The notes under the pieces are model-generated. The model saw only the letters and a list, made by a program, of their open reading frames with translations, did no database searches and had not been told where the DNA came from. This document shows, piece by piece, positions 10,500-22,229 of a DNA stretch of 64,000 nucleotides (positions within the stretch are counted from its first letter, which is position 1; each line of letters begins with the position of its first letter). Origin of the DNA: Saccharina japonica (taxonomy: Eukaryota > Sar > Phaeophyceae > Laminariales > Laminariaceae); assembly GCA_008828725.1 (NCBI GenBank), contig MEHQ01000256.1, forward strand, positions 1-64,000, read 5' to 3'. The translations under genes were made by a program, and so were the position numbers.

Positions 10500-13400
10500 A
10501 ACAAGCTCGAGCCGGCGACTTCCGATTGCGGTGTTGGTGGATACGGGGGCAGGCGGAGGAAACTACGTGTCACGCGCAGTTCATCAAGTCCATTGAGGAA
10601 CGTGATGGTTGGGGCAAGTCGCTGGTGAATCCAACAGGAAAGGGCCTACTCAGCGCAGCAAACCCGAAGAACAGCACCGTACCCCCGGTGGAAGTGGTAG
10701 GCTCGTGCTTGCTACCACTGGTCTTTGCACCGGTCGATCAGATCTTCCGTGTGAAGTTCAGGGTGGTGAAAGGACTTCCGTACGCGATGGTACTTGGGGC
10801 CGCGTTCATGATGGATCATCGAAGTATCATCAGTTTCGATGGTAAGGAGGGTTTCCGGCCGACACCATCCTCGTCGTGGGTACCATTCGCCTCGAAAGAG
10901 GTCGGAGAGGCCACGGCAGGAGCGATGTATGCCGAATGGGACCACTATTGCGCGGTGAAACCATTGACAGACGAGCGAGAACCGGAAGAATTGGGAGAAC
11001 CGAAGATTCCGGCGGGGATTATGGAGTTAGGAAGCTCTGTATGGGAGGACGAAGGTACTCTACACTGGAAACTACGAATTGCGAAAGACGTAGAGGTTCA
11101 GGGAGGTACCAGTATCCAGGTAGACGTTTTTGTCAAAGGCCCTCAACCTCAAGTACAACAACTCGTAGTGGTGGAGCCAACTGACCGCTATGATCTTAAG
11201 CCAGGAGTGGATCTAGGAGTACCAAGGGGAGTACAGTGGTGCTTCCCAGGTATGCCGCTCCAATGCAAGTTGTCGAATGTTACCCAGGAAAATGTGAAGA
11301 TCCAGGGGGGCATCGTGGTTGCGACGGCTTACGCTGTCAACAACTACGATCGGGAACGCATGAAGTCACTCATGAACCCGGTGCCGGAGGAACCGACAGG
11401 CCAAAAGCAGGATGAGGTTAAGGAGAAAGACGAGGGGAGACCACCGGAGCAACTCGACAAAGGCGGTGAAATCGCAGATACTCCGAGCGAAATCCCCACG
11501 GTGGATCTGGGCGAGGCCAACTTCGGACATCTCAGTCCAGGAGAAAAGGATACACTGTTGAGCATTCTCAATGAATACATCGACGTGTTCGCGGCCAACC
11601 CCAAGAGCGCGCCAGCATGCAAAGGAGTACCAATGCGACTGGAGCTCAAAGATCCCAACGTCAAGCCATACGTGGCTCCCATTCGACACTACAGCCCGGA
11701 ACAGCGCGAGATGATTCAGACTGAAGTGTCAAAACTCCTGAAGAATGGATCCATTCGGGAATCAACTTTCGAGTGGGCCGCCAATTGTTCGACGGTTCGC
11801 AAGAAAGACGGGACAGTGCGGGTCGTGCAGGATTTTCGAGGTGCCAATATGCTTCTCAAATCCCAGAGTGGTGGACTCGGGGACTTGCAGCACATTATGG
11901 ACGAGATGGAAGGGTCGAAGTATTTCTCCAGCATCGATTTGGCTTCAGGATTCTTACAGCTCGAGATCCATGAGGACGATCGACACATGACGGCGTTTCG
12001 AGACGCCGACGGAAAGCTGTACGAGTACGTGCGCTGTGGCTTCGGGTTGAAGACAGTGCCATCCGCGTTTGCCAACTACGTGGGAGGGCGACTGTTACCA
12101 GTCAAGGATAAAGGAATCAAGAACTGGTTGGACGACATCGCCATCCCGTCGAAAACCCTTGAAGATCATTGGCGGCTGCTTCGACAAACGTTCGAGTGTC
12201 TACGACAAGGACGTCTAACCGCCAATCTCCAGAAATCGCATTTCTGTCAGTCGGTCATGGAGTTCGTCGGCACGATCGTGGATAGGCTTGGTACCAGACC
12301 GGCCCCGAGCAAGATTTATGCTATCACACATCTATCGAGACCGGACACGGTGGAGGAAGTACGAGTGCTGCTGGGCATGACAGGGTATTTACGGCAATTC
12401 GTACCCCTTTATAACACAGTGGTGGCGCCTATTTCCGACTTGCTGAGGGATCCAAGGTTCAGAACCAAGAGAGCGAGGAAAACGAAAGTTCCGTGGGGAG
12501 AAGAACAGAACAAGGCCTTTAATGCGCTTATCGAAGCTTTGACGTCACCTCCAATTCTAGCCCTGCCGGTGTGGACAGAACCGTTCTCGCTGTACACCGA
12601 TGCCAGTGAGATAGGAGCAGGGGCGGTGCTCACGCAATGCATCCAAGGAGTGGAGAAGGTAATCGCGTATGCCAGCAAGAGGTGGTCAAGAGGGGACTCC
12701 AAAAGGTCAGCAACAGACCGTGAATGTATGGCGGTCATGTGGGCGGTGAACAAGTTCCAACCCTATCTTTGGGGACGAAGATTCACGCTCATCACGGACT
12801 GTTCGGCGTTGACTTGGCTCTTCAAAAACCAATCCCTGACACCGAAATACCACCGCTGGGCTCTGAGGTTGATGTAGCACGACATAATCTTGAAGTGGAG
12901 GCCGGGAACACAACATCAACTCCCGGACGACATGTCGCGGTTACCGAACAAGAGCAACGTGATCGAGGACTTCGACGACTCTTTTCCAGGGGACGAGTCG
13001 TTGCCAAACGTTTACAAGGGGCCACAGGGGCCAGTGCTCGACGGTGTACACCTCGAAACCTTAGGAGTGGAAGGTGTGGACGAAACTAGTACTCAAAGTC
13101 TTGCAGTGCTGGCAGCCGTCGCATTCACACCCGCAGACCCATCTGAGGCAGATACTCAACAGGCCGAGCTTGTTATTGCACCGGAGCTTCCAGTGGTGGT
13201 CACGCTCGACTGTGGGGGGGGAGGCAGCATCCTTGCATCGGAGGGATTGCTGACGGTCAGAGGAGCGGTAGACCAGGACTGGACAGCACTGGAATGCATC
13301 AGAGCAAACGGACTGGACAACGGTGCGAGGCTACTCAGGGTGACAACAGGGTCACAGGAATGCCTAAGCATGTTGAGAGAGGTGAAGCCAGACGTGGTGG

Positions 13401-16303
13401 TCGGTGATGCCTGCAGGAGGTTTGAAGGGGTACGAGAGAAGGAAGGAGTATCCGGAGCGAGTAGCTTAGTCCAAGCTGCCATCGCCTCAGACGCGCGAGT
13501 TTTTATACTCGAATGTCTGAGCAACCTTCTGCGAACGACGGAATGGAACGACGAGATTCTCCCTGCTTTGGAACGAGAGTCATACATCGTGGACAAGGTG
13601 GAGATATCGGCGAGCCAAGTAGGGATTCCGTGGAGGAGGAAACGGACATTCGTGGTAGGAATCAAGGGAGGCCTTGCCACGAAGGGGAAGTTAGCCGTTT
13701 GGAAGCGGAGGTTGGAGAAGGTAAAGCAACCAGTTCAGGAATTGGGGGAATTTCTGGGACGAAGAGGCGCATACTTCCTGAAGAGAGGCATCGGAGAGCG
13801 AGCGGTTTATTCGTTCAGCGAACCCATCATCTCTTTGAACCGTGTTCACATCATGGGGGAAAAGCCAACCGAAGGGTATGTCGCACACCCAGCGGATACG
13901 GCACGCCTTGAAGAAGCTGAAGAGTTGCACTTCAACGACTACGCCAAGATCACCACAGGACAGGAACACTATGTGATCCCGCAGACGGTCAGCGAAAGCG
14001 CAGCGGCGAACGTCATCGCAGATTTCACGTCCCCTCCAATGCTACGAGCAGTGTTAGTTGAACTAGCTGTTCAAGGCTTACTGGGAAAACCGGTGCCAGA
14101 GGTCGTGGAACTGGAAGGATTGGCCTGCGTGGTGTTTGAGGATTACCTCGCAGCAGCAGAAACCTTAGGGGTGACGAGAGCGGTCACGAGGTCGCAGGCG
14201 AAGGCCACTCCCCAGGAACCGGAGGTTGTCTGGGAGGCAGAACCACCGTTACCTGAGGAGGAGGAGATGGAGAATGCACCGACGCAGACAATCACTACTA
14301 CTGAGCTACCAGTGGAAGTTGATCGTCCACGCAAACGCAAGGGGCAGAGAGAGCCCATCCCAAAACCGAAACGGCAACGAGATCCTTTGGAGGAACCACC
14401 GAAGGACACCAGCAGCCGTTCAAGCGGATCAGGGAAAGAGGCCAAGGAGTCCCAGCGGTCGGAGCCGCCCATGCTGGAAAAGGTGACAGCTATTCTCCAA
14501 GACACGCCACAGCTGATGCAGAGGCAGTGCGAAGATAGGGTACTTGGCAGGATTTGGGAAGAACTCCAGGAAGTGGGAAACCGAGGAACAGGAGGTGGCG
14601 ATTATGTGATGGATGACAATGGCCTCTTGTGGGTAGCACCTCTGGGAAAGGTCCCACGACTTGCAGTTCCCCAATCTCTCGTTCCAGGGATTATGGCGCT
14701 GGCGCACAGCACCTATGGGCATCCAGGGACGGCGAGAACTACAGCCTTGGTTAGTCGTCGGTATTGCTGGCCTACCCTCATCAGGGACGTGAGAGACTAC
14801 GTCCTCTCGTGTGGGTGCAGGCGTCGCAAGCGATCAGCGAGTCAACGGGTTGCCATGCTACCGGCGAGGTTTCTGCGACCCGGGGAGGTACTCGAAGTCG
14901 ACATCCAGGACATGGGGGTGAAGTCGGACGCAGGCAACAAAGTTCTACTGGTGGCAGTCGACAAAGCCAGCAAGTTCTTGTTCGCCTTCCCGCTCCCCAC
15001 GAAAGAAGCACTCGGAGTAGCGAAGAAACTGCTTGAAGTGATGCTTACTTTTGGGCTACCGCTGTATGTTCGCAGTGATCCGGGATCCGAGTTCACGGCA
15101 GAGGTGATGCAACACTTATGCAAGTGGTTGAACGTGACCATCGCCTATGGGCCTGCCGACCATCCTCGTGCGCAGGGGACGGTGGAGAGACTGGGGGGGT
15201 GGCTACACGAAGCACTAGGAGAACTGTGCAAGACCTGGGCACGCAGATGGGACGAGTACGTACAGCCGGCACTGTGGATCCATCGTACCACGCCGGACCT
15301 ACGCTTGCCGGGGAAGCCAACTTCCTTCCGTCTTTTCTTCGGTCGTGATGCACGCACGCAACTTGATGCTACGCACCCCGAGATCGATGGTGGTGATTTC
15401 AGGGGCGGGATGCACAGTTACGTGGCCGACAAACGTCAAGCGTACAAGGAGGTACGGGATGTACGGGAGGCTCTATTGAAAAGACACGATGACAGGCAGA
15501 AAACTCGTGAGAGTCGGAATGCTGAAATCGGTCGAACCTCGGTAGGAACCCGTGTGGTTGTCGGAGACAAGGTGCTGGTGAAGGAGGCAGAGTCTGTGAT
15601 GGCAAGGGAAGGAATACATCATAAGCTTGCCCACGAGCACTGGACCGGACCTTGGGAGGTGACTGAAGTTGTCTTACCAGGACTCAGCTACATCGTCACG
15701 ATGAATGGGCGAGGGATTCGCCGACGGAGGGCGTCAGCAGCGAACATCAAGATGTTCCACTTACGTCCGGACAACCTCCGTCACGACTTCGAGGACGAGT
15801 TTGCTCACCTGGCATGGGGAGTTGACTTCGGACTTGCGGAGCCGTCGATTGTAGCGTCGCCTATGTATACCCTAATAGACAGAGAGGCTGTGATGGGTCA
15901 GGGCAACGCTTGGAAGTGGCGATACAAGGGGCGATTCGTGGATGGTTCAGAGTCGCAGTGGCTGTCCGAGGAAGAGACGCGAGACAGTTTCACCCCCTTA
16001 CAGCTGGACGTTTTCCATGCACTGTGGGAGACGTATCACGGAGCGGAATGCCGGCCAAGGCCGACTTCGATGCTAACACGGAAGGAAAGAGATGGAATCG
16101 ACCGTGAACATGCGTTGAAGCAACACCCCGTGGGGACCGTGATCTGGAGTGAATTCGCGGACGCTGAAGGAAATAAGAAGCGTCACCTTTCGAAGATCTT
16201 CGAATACAAGTCACCGTACTGGCGGGTTCGGTACTCAGATGGAGATTGGGAGGAACTCAACGAACGTGAGATCCTGAAAGCTAGGAGAGCTGGAAATTCG
16301 TGA
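10500..16303 (+). mobile_element. pol region (protease, RT, RNase H, methyltransferase-like, integrase, tail)
   Basis: A protease-like VLVDTGAGG motif lies near 10,530-10,560. Reverse transcriptase spans about 11,640-12,470, with VQDFRGANML, the FGLKTVPSAFANY turn and the catalytic WLDDIAIPS. RNase H spans about 12,580-12,850 (LYTDASEIGAGAVL, ATDRECMAVMWAV). A methyltransferase-like segment lies at about 13,190-14,080. The integrase His/Cys finger (HSTYGHPGTARTTAL, then paired Cys) is at about 14,700-14,830, and the catalytic core at about 14,875-15,290 has LEVDIQDM, RSDPGSEFTAE and HPRAQGTVERL. A GPF/Y-like part (HWTGPWEV) follows at about 15,560-15,720, then chromo-like (WRYKGRFVDGSESQW) and Tudor-like (YWRVRYSDGDWEEL) segments near the end. 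The region is partly broken and described as a fossil. The domain order RT, RNase H, integrase is that of Ty3/gypsy elements. Confidence 0.85.
13190..14080 (+). mobile_element. cytosine-C5 methyltransferase-like segment inside pol
   Basis: Lies between RNase H and integrase, where ordinary Ty3/gypsy elements have only a linker. The succession of motifs follows the C5 cytosine methyltransferase order. A glycine-rich VVTLDCGGGG start resembles the cofactor-binding motif I. VVVGDACRRFEGV sits where motif IV lies. FILECLSNLL resembles the ENV motif VI. VGIPWRRKRTFVVGI closely resembles the motif VIII consensus (G-[VI]-P-Q-R-R-x-R). A C-terminal stretch with DTARLEEAEELHFNDY and YVIPQTVSESAAANVIADF resembles motifs IX and X. 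Such enzymes are established parts of DIRS elements and have been reported in a few LTR elements of other algae. Whether this one could methylate DNA cannot be judged here. Confidence 0.65.
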
Positions 16304-16691
16304 TCCGGTTCCCTGTAAGCGCGAATAGAGTTCGATGGAGAATGTGAGAAAACGTTAGCCGAAGACCGACTAGCGAACAGGACCAAGACCTCGGCCTACC
16401 CAGGCTAACGGGAAAAGCCGGGAAGTGGTTGGATAAAAGGCGTTCAGCTGGTGCGCTTGATGATAAATTCTAGCAAGTCCAGCAGTACCGATCTGGGACC
16501 CAACGCGGAAAAACGCAAGGCCCAGGGTCCCTACCCCCGGGGTGACGCCTTTCCATTAAAATGGTAGACGCCACTCATTCGAGCCTCACGGTAATCGAAA
16601 CACGATTAAGTGTGGGAAAGGCCCTCACTCTTACTCCAGTGTGTCCGCAGCCCGGTTAGCACGGTATTCTCAGGAAACCGTGCTAGGGGGA
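16304..16691 (+). other. 3' untranslated part of the LTR element
   Basis: Non-coding sequence between the end of pol and the 3' LTR. It holds two short hairpin-forming pairs: GGGACCC..GGGTCCC around 16,495-16,530, and GCACGGTATTCTC..AAACCGTGC around 16,660-16,685. The purine run AGGGGGA immediately before the LTR is the candidate polypurine tract. Confidence 0.5.
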
Positions 16692-17139
16692 TGTTGCGGC
16701 GGAATTGGCATACGTAACGTAAAATACGTACGTAGCGGATGCTTCCTAGATATGCAACTCCCTGCATTAGTCAAAGGAAGCACCGCCTTGATTAGTCCGA
16801 AAACAAACCAAAAACACACAAAACTAATCCGAGGGAAAAAGGAAGAGAACTTGAACGTGATTGAGCTTGAGTGACTGCGAGCGAGACTGAGTACTGCGAG
16901 CGTAACAGTAAGGCATTGTCGAAGGTTTGATACGGAGATCTGTTGTGTAGCACAAGAGGATCGAAGAGGAGTTAGCAGACAGAAGACAGGTCTTTACAGG
17001 AAGCTGTTGAGACAAGGAGGCAAGCTAACCTGAAAGCATCTACGGAAAGGAAACGAACTACGAAGGGGTGAGAGACTAGGGACAGGGGGTTGGAGACCTA
17101 GAGTACGTGCGTCTTTGAGAGCTGTTATCCTTCGTTACA
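16692..17139 (+). repeat. 3' LTR of the Ty3/gypsy-type element
   Basis: Starts TGTTGCGGCGG and ends CGTTACA like the 5' copy. The two are 448 and 465 bp long and almost identical through the central block (GACTGAGTACTGCGAGCGTA and onward), with clear divergence outside it. Confidence 0.8.
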
Positions 17140-17900
17140 CTTTTCATGCTGTATCATAGATACGGAGGTATACAGGCGGCACGTACGAGTACCAATTTCT
17201 GATCGAGGCACCTTCCACGACGACACCAAGTGGGCGGGTGCCGCAGCAGCGGCCCGCCGTGGCAGCCCAACGCCACTCGTCCGTGCCATACTCCAGCCTA
17301 CACATTTTGAGCCTCGGTGCGCTCCGCGGCTAGTGGCCGTGTTGTAAGTAGCAGCGCTTTTGTCGGGGGTACGGCTCCTGGTGGTGATGAGACCCAGTGC
17401 GTCTGGTGAAATCTCGGTATTGTACGCCAATGAACAGAGACCACAAAAAGTACCGCAAATTCCGGCCAAATCGTTACTTCTGAAAAGTATTGTTAGGTCG
17501 TTTTTTCATAAAAATACCGCTAATTTTTACCGCGGGGAAAATTTCGGAAAAGTATTTCTCTAAAAAGTATTTTGCGCAAACACTCTATTAACAAAAACAA
17601 TATTTTTACCTGCTACGTATATGAAATGAAACATACTACAAATGACGCAATGGAACCATAATTCCTCCTACTCGTATACTGGTATATGTACTATTTAATG
17701 CACATTGTCGGATGGCAAATATAATAATAATTTAATGATATTCGTACTCGTATACAGAAAAAAAACAAACATACGTACGTACGTATTATATGTACTCAAG
17801 AGGAATACGAGTGTGTCTGCGGCACGGGCGAAGCAACGTGATCGACACTCGTATATTTCAGCGTACAGCAAGTGAGTGGTGTTAGCATTATTGTAAAATA
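17140..17900. other. non-genic stretch, TACGTA-rich
   Basis: No gene is seen. GC-rich up to about 17,400, then AT-rich with ATACGTACGTACGTATTA at about 17,772 and repeated ACTCGTATAC words. Confidence 0.4.
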
Positions 17901-17902
17901 CA

Positions 17903-18080
17903 CTACCGACCCTCTCATAAGAAAGTGCCTCACAAGAAACTCAGCCTGAACAATACAGGGGGAATAAGAAAGTCGACAGCTATTATACTGAAGTTAGTGT
18001 GGGACACACCCCTTTCTAAAAACAAAAGTCAGCCTAAGCCCGATTTCTGGTTTCTTATGAGCGGGCCGGTACTGCTGTAC
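17903..18080 (+). mobile_element. short inverted-repeat element, family H
   Basis: This copy carries TCATAAGAAAG near the left end and TTTCTTATGAGCGGGCCGGT on the right. The same sequence in reverse orientation is at 32,391-32,570, including GGCTTAGGCT and GTGTGGGACACACCCCTTTC-like interiors. It shares the TAAGAAA terminal word with family G. Confidence 0.6.
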
Positions 18081-18089
18081 GAGTACTTC

Positions 18090-18205
18090 AGCTCGTGGGT
18101 CACAAAACTACGACGACACCGGTTGTGTAACGAAAAAAACACGAAACGGACAAAGGATAAACAAATCACAAAAATAAAACAACGGACTCAGACAGACGTG
18201 TCGTT
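18090..18205 (-). repeat. diverged fragment of dispersed repeat F
   Basis: GGTCACAAAACTACGACGACAC followed by an A-rich segment matches the reverse orientation of the better copies, for example 33,137-33,290. It is truncated and abuts family H. Confidence 0.4.
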
Positions 18206-18820
18206 TGCATTTCAGCGCAAGTTCAAAACTCCTCCTCTTGCTTTCATCACCCCTTGACGTATTTATGTATTCGGATATGGTATACTATTATCAAGAGTAA
18301 TGCATTATCTTGGTTGATCTATATGTGATGAGGTGGGTCTGAGAAAGTTCATGGCCCAAAATGTATCATACGTACGTATGCCTTGGTACTTGGGACTGCT
18401 GCGGTAAAGTGTACGAATGCATACGTAGGAGTACATCGCATATCTTATTATATGCTTCAAAACTTGATCTCAAACTTTGTTTCTCCGTCACTTCTTCCTA
18501 CCAAGACCGAAGCACAGAAGTACTGAGCGGTATCTGCATACCTTTTAGTTGTCGGAAAATCAATTGTGGTGTGCGGGGCTCTACGTATGGTATTGAGCAA
18601 CAGCACGAGCACAAGGCAGCAGCAGTGCAGTGCTACGTACGATGCGCGGAGTAAAGTTAAAAAAAAAAAAAGGTTCAGTAACGTATTATACAGAAACCGG
18701 CAGAGCGCACGCCAGCCTCAAAGTTGAAATCGAAAATTGACTGCATGAAACAACAACATTCAAAGAGTCGTATGTACACACAGAAAGCTCTCCTTTACTG
18801 TTCGGAGCAGAGACGGTACT
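18206..18820. other. non-genic stretch
   Basis: Nothing convincing is present. A short A-run lies at 18,660-18,672. Confidence 0.35.
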
Positions 18821-18821
18821 A

Positions 18822-19140
18822 TGGCCGAGGGCGGCTAAGAAGAGGGGGGTGTGGTATCGGGGGGTCGGCGAGGCGGCGGACCATTTCATGGCGAGGTGGC
18901 ACAGGGCCGAAGCGGAGAGGAGCTGGCTACGGCATACAGCTGAGGACGTCAAGAGAGGCGACCAGGAGAGGGGGGGGGGGCAGGGGCGACCGTACTGATA
19001 CAGCTGTCGACGAATACAGAAACGGAAAGAATGGTAGATCGTGCGGCAAGGTATCCGCTCGACTAGTCCTTGAATTCTATTATAATTTTCCTGTTGATTA
19101 GTTCACTGGGGGGGGCGCGTCAGAGGTAGTACCGGCTTTT
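18822..19140 (+). mobile_element. LINE 3' end fragment
   Basis: In one frame the codons read KRGVWYRGVGEAADHFMARW, then HRAEAERSWLRHTAEDVKRG. This is a charged helical C-terminus like that of LINE proteins, and the reading ends in a Leu-Asp-stop. The same end, diverged, is at 2,106-2,390, and both run into TTCACTGGGGGGGGCGCG. The copy is strongly 5'-truncated, as LINE insertions usually are. Confidence 0.6.
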
Positions 19141-19259
19141 GACACTGTTTTTGTTTTTAGAGTGGGAATGAGATGGCAGAAGGTGTGGCATGGTCCCCGT
19201 ATCGGTTTTTATAGCAGAGACGGGAACTTGTTATTACCATCGCCTTGAGCTTGCCTTGA

Positions 19260-19735
19260 GACCGATTTTTCTCTTTTCCTCTCAAGTGTCTTACTTTTTG
19301 CCTTGTTTCTCCCTTTGTTTCCACCCTATGCTGGTCTCTTTCTCTTTTTCATGTTGCCTCGCCCGTGCAGCAGTTAGCTGTTCCTCTTGGGCATGTGTGT
19401 TTTTCTTCTACTGCTGTAGGGGCACTTCTGTCTCCCTGCGTCATTTGCGTCATTTGTATTCTGTTTAATATCATAATTCGTTTTTATTTGCTGCCTGTTT
19501 GTTCTTATTTTTTGGTTGGGCTCGTGTTGTTGTGTTCTCGTACCCAGTACGTTGAGCATCTCACTTGCTTTACCCATTAATTTGCGTGATATTTTGTTTT
19601 TGTTTTTTTCTCTGTTTCACAGTCTGACCAGAGAATTTGCATCTCTCTAGGATTGGGAATCAGGACAGGCACTGAGTGTACTGACGTGGTTGAGTAGAAA
19701 GAACGGGTTTAATGTGAAGACAACAACAACACCAG
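19260..19735 (+). repeat. dispersed repeat F with AAC tail (longest copy)
   Basis: Recognisable words are CTTGCTTTACCCATTAATTT, CTCTCTAGGATTGGGAATCA and GAACGGGTTTAATGTGAAGA, ending in a short run of AAC triplets. Copies occur at 24,989-25,307 (+) and 29,139-29,343, 32,040-32,385 and 33,137-33,290 (-), with fragments at 18,090 and 31,783. The simple-sequence tail and the truncation on the other side suggest a retroposon (SINE or LINE 3' end). Small open frames across it, such as 19,190-19,468, are not genes. Confidence 0.65.
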
Positions 19736-20150
19736 GATATATAAATAATCCAACCAGCAGACCCTCAGTGCAGACAGGTAATATAATATGTATATACAAG
19801 GGGGCTTCGCCGCCGGCCCAGGCCGCCAGTGAAGCGAAGGAGGAATAAGTCCCGCAAAACATCAGGTAGTTTACGATGCCAAGGGACCGAGAGGCTAAGG
19901 CTCCAGTTTACAATGCCAAGGGGCCGTTGAAGAGACCCAGTTTGTATTGTTGATTCCTGACGTAATGAATGATGCAAAAAAAGCCCATAACATCGAAAGA
20001 AGTCCCGTTAAAATATTGTCGATTATTGATCCCTGACGCAATAAATGAGCCCCAATCAAACGCACACTCTCCAGCAAGAAAACACACAACGCAACGCAAT
20101 GAGGCAAGCAAAGCCAAACCATGGAATAAAATCGACGGACTCTAAAATAT
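19736..20150. other. non-genic stretch with short duplications
   Basis: TTACRATGCCAAGG occurs at 19,870 and 19,908. A block around GATTCCTGACGTAATGAATG (19,952) returns as GATCCCTGACGCAATAAATG (20,028). No gene is seen. Confidence 0.45.
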
Positions 20151-20154
20151 GGTA

Positions 20155-21860
20155 TACCCAAGCCACTTTCCCACAACGCACGACAGACAACTAACGGAGT
20201 GACGCGAAAGAAGCCCAACCCGTCCATGTAAAAAAACACAAAACATCAAAATATAGGGTGTTTTTCCGTGCAACACCATGCAACACCATGCAACACACGC
20301 TAGACCAACGCCACATCCATCTACGCTCTCGTGTCCGGCAATGGTGCCCAAGAAGCCAAAGCCATGATAAATCCACGAATGCCACGAATGGAATATTCTA
20401 ATCAACCGCTACTACCGTGGGATAAAACGAAAACGATTTCCCGTCCTGCACACGACAGTCAACCGCCTAACAAATCGAGAAATCGACAAAACAATTTAAA
20501 TTAAAAAGCGTTTTCCCGTGCAACACACGCCGGACAACCGCCACGAACAGAATATACCACCCCACCGCAATACCGTGGGATAAAACAAAAACAAATTCCC
20601 GTGCGACACACGACAGACAACCGCCACATCCATCTACGCTCATGTGTCTACGGCAGTGGTGCCCAAGAAATCAAACCCAAAAAAAAAAGTAACCCACGAA
20701 CAGAATATTCCACTCTACCGCAATACCGTGGGATTAAACGAAAATAATTGAACGTGCGACACCCGACAGACAACCGTCGCATCCATCTACGCTCATGTGT
20801 CTACGGCAGTGATGTCCAAGAAGCCAAATCGAGAATTCGGCGAAACAATCAAAATAGAAAAAGCGCTCTCCCGTGCAACACACGTCGGACAACCGCCACG
20901 AACAGAGCGTACCACCCTACGGCAATACCGTGGGATAAAACAAAAACTATTTCCCGTGCGACACACGACAGACAACCGCCACATCCATCTACGCTCATGT
21001 ATCTACGGCAGTGGTGCCCAAGAAACCAAACCCATGAAAAAAGTAATCCACGAACAGAATATTCCACTCTACCGCAATACCGTGGGATTAAACGAAAATA
21101 ATTGAACGTGCGACACCCGACAGACAACCGTCGCATCCATCTACGCTCATGTGTCTACGGCAGTGATGTCCAAGAAGACAAATCGAGAATTCGACGCAAC
21201 AATCAAAATAGAAAAAGCGCTCTCCCGTGCGACACACGCCGGACAACCGCCACGAACAGAACGTACCACCCTACCGCAATACCGTGGGATAAAACAAAAA
21301 CCATTTCCTGTGCGACACACGACAGACAACCGCCACATCCATCTACGCCCATGTGTCTACGGTAGTCCTAACCGAAGAAGCCGCACTATGAAAACAATCA
21401 TCTTCGAACAGAATATACCACTCTACCGCAATACCGTGGGATAAAACGAAAACTATTTCCCGTGCGACACACGACGGACAACCGCCACATCCATCTACGC
21501 TCTCGTGTCCGGCAGCCATGAAATGAAATCCACGAACAGAATATGAATATTTCACTTTACCGGTATACCCAGACAATGAAACGAAAGCTATCTCACGTAC
21601 GACGCACGACAGACAACCGCCGCACCCATTTACGAAAACCGACAAAACAATCGAAATATAATAAACGTTTACTACCCGTTCAACACACGACGTACAACTG
21701 CCATATCCATCTACGCTCATGTGTCTAAAATACGGCAGGGATACCCAAGAAGAATAAAACGTTTTTTATCGTGCGACACGCGACAGACAACAGCCACATC
21801 CATTTACGATCTCGTGTCTACGCTCTCGTGTTTCCGGAAGTATGCCCAAGAAGCCAAAGC
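20155..21860. repeat. tandem satellite array with higher-order period of about 354 bp
   Basis: Repeated words such as ACCGCAATACCGTGGGATAA, CGTGCGACACACGACAGACA and ACCGCCACATCCATCTACGC recur throughout. The best pair of long units starts at about 20,745 and 21,099 (354 bp apart, nearly identical), each made of two related halves of about 175 bp. Units at both ends are more degenerate. All open frames here, including two that start alike 354 bp apart, are by-products of the repeat. Confidence 0.85.
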
Positions 21861-22225
21861 CATGGAGAAAAAGGAACATGACATCACTCTACAAACAACA
21901 TCAACAACAACAACAACTACTACAATAACAAGAACTTAAATGGGCAACATACATACATAAAATACCTGGTACAAAAAGTCTACGTCTGTAATTTATTTAA
22001 AATAATAATACCTGTTTACTTGAAAAAATAATAATTGTTATCACTATGATACGTATATACGTAAAGGGGTACTTCAAATAATAACCTGGTATAGCGACAC
22101 AAAAAAATACCCAACATACGAAAACACGAACTCGTAGTCGAACACGTACGTAGCGACACTAAAAAAACATAAACAACAACGTAAACAACGTACACAACAA
22201 CAGCAACAACAACAACAACAACAAC
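21861..22225. other. AAC-rich low-complexity stretch
   Basis: CAACAACAAC runs lie near 21,900 and 22,195-22,225, with AT-rich sequence between. No gene is seen. Confidence 0.5.
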
Positions 22226-22229
22226 TTAA

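Larger units (their letters stand above)
4800..17139 (+). mobile_element. Ty3/gypsy-type LTR retrotransposon with a methyltransferase-like segment
   Basis: An element of about 12.3 kb bounded by two similar LTRs (4,800-5,264 and 16,692-17,139), each starting TGT and ending ACA. A TGG-starting primer-binding-like site follows the 5' LTR directly at 5,265, and a short purine run (AGGGGGA) precedes the 3' LTR. Parts in order: long leader, gag-like region (7,993-9,672), CCCH zinc-finger region (9,736-10,347), then pol with a protease motif near 10,540, reverse transcriptase, RNase H, methyltransferase-like segment, integrase, and chromo-like and Tudor-like tail. The RT-RNase H-integrase order and motifs place it in Ty3/gypsy. 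It looks close to whole with a few breaks, so it is treated as a fossil. No matching target-site duplication was found next to the LTRs. LTR divergence suggests it is not very recent, although the coding regions remain largely open. Confidence 0.85.

Noticed and set aside
20748-21444. Several open frames of 80-117 codons that start alike
   Set aside because: They repeat with the 354-bp satellite period and differ in frame content; they are by-products of the tandem repeat.
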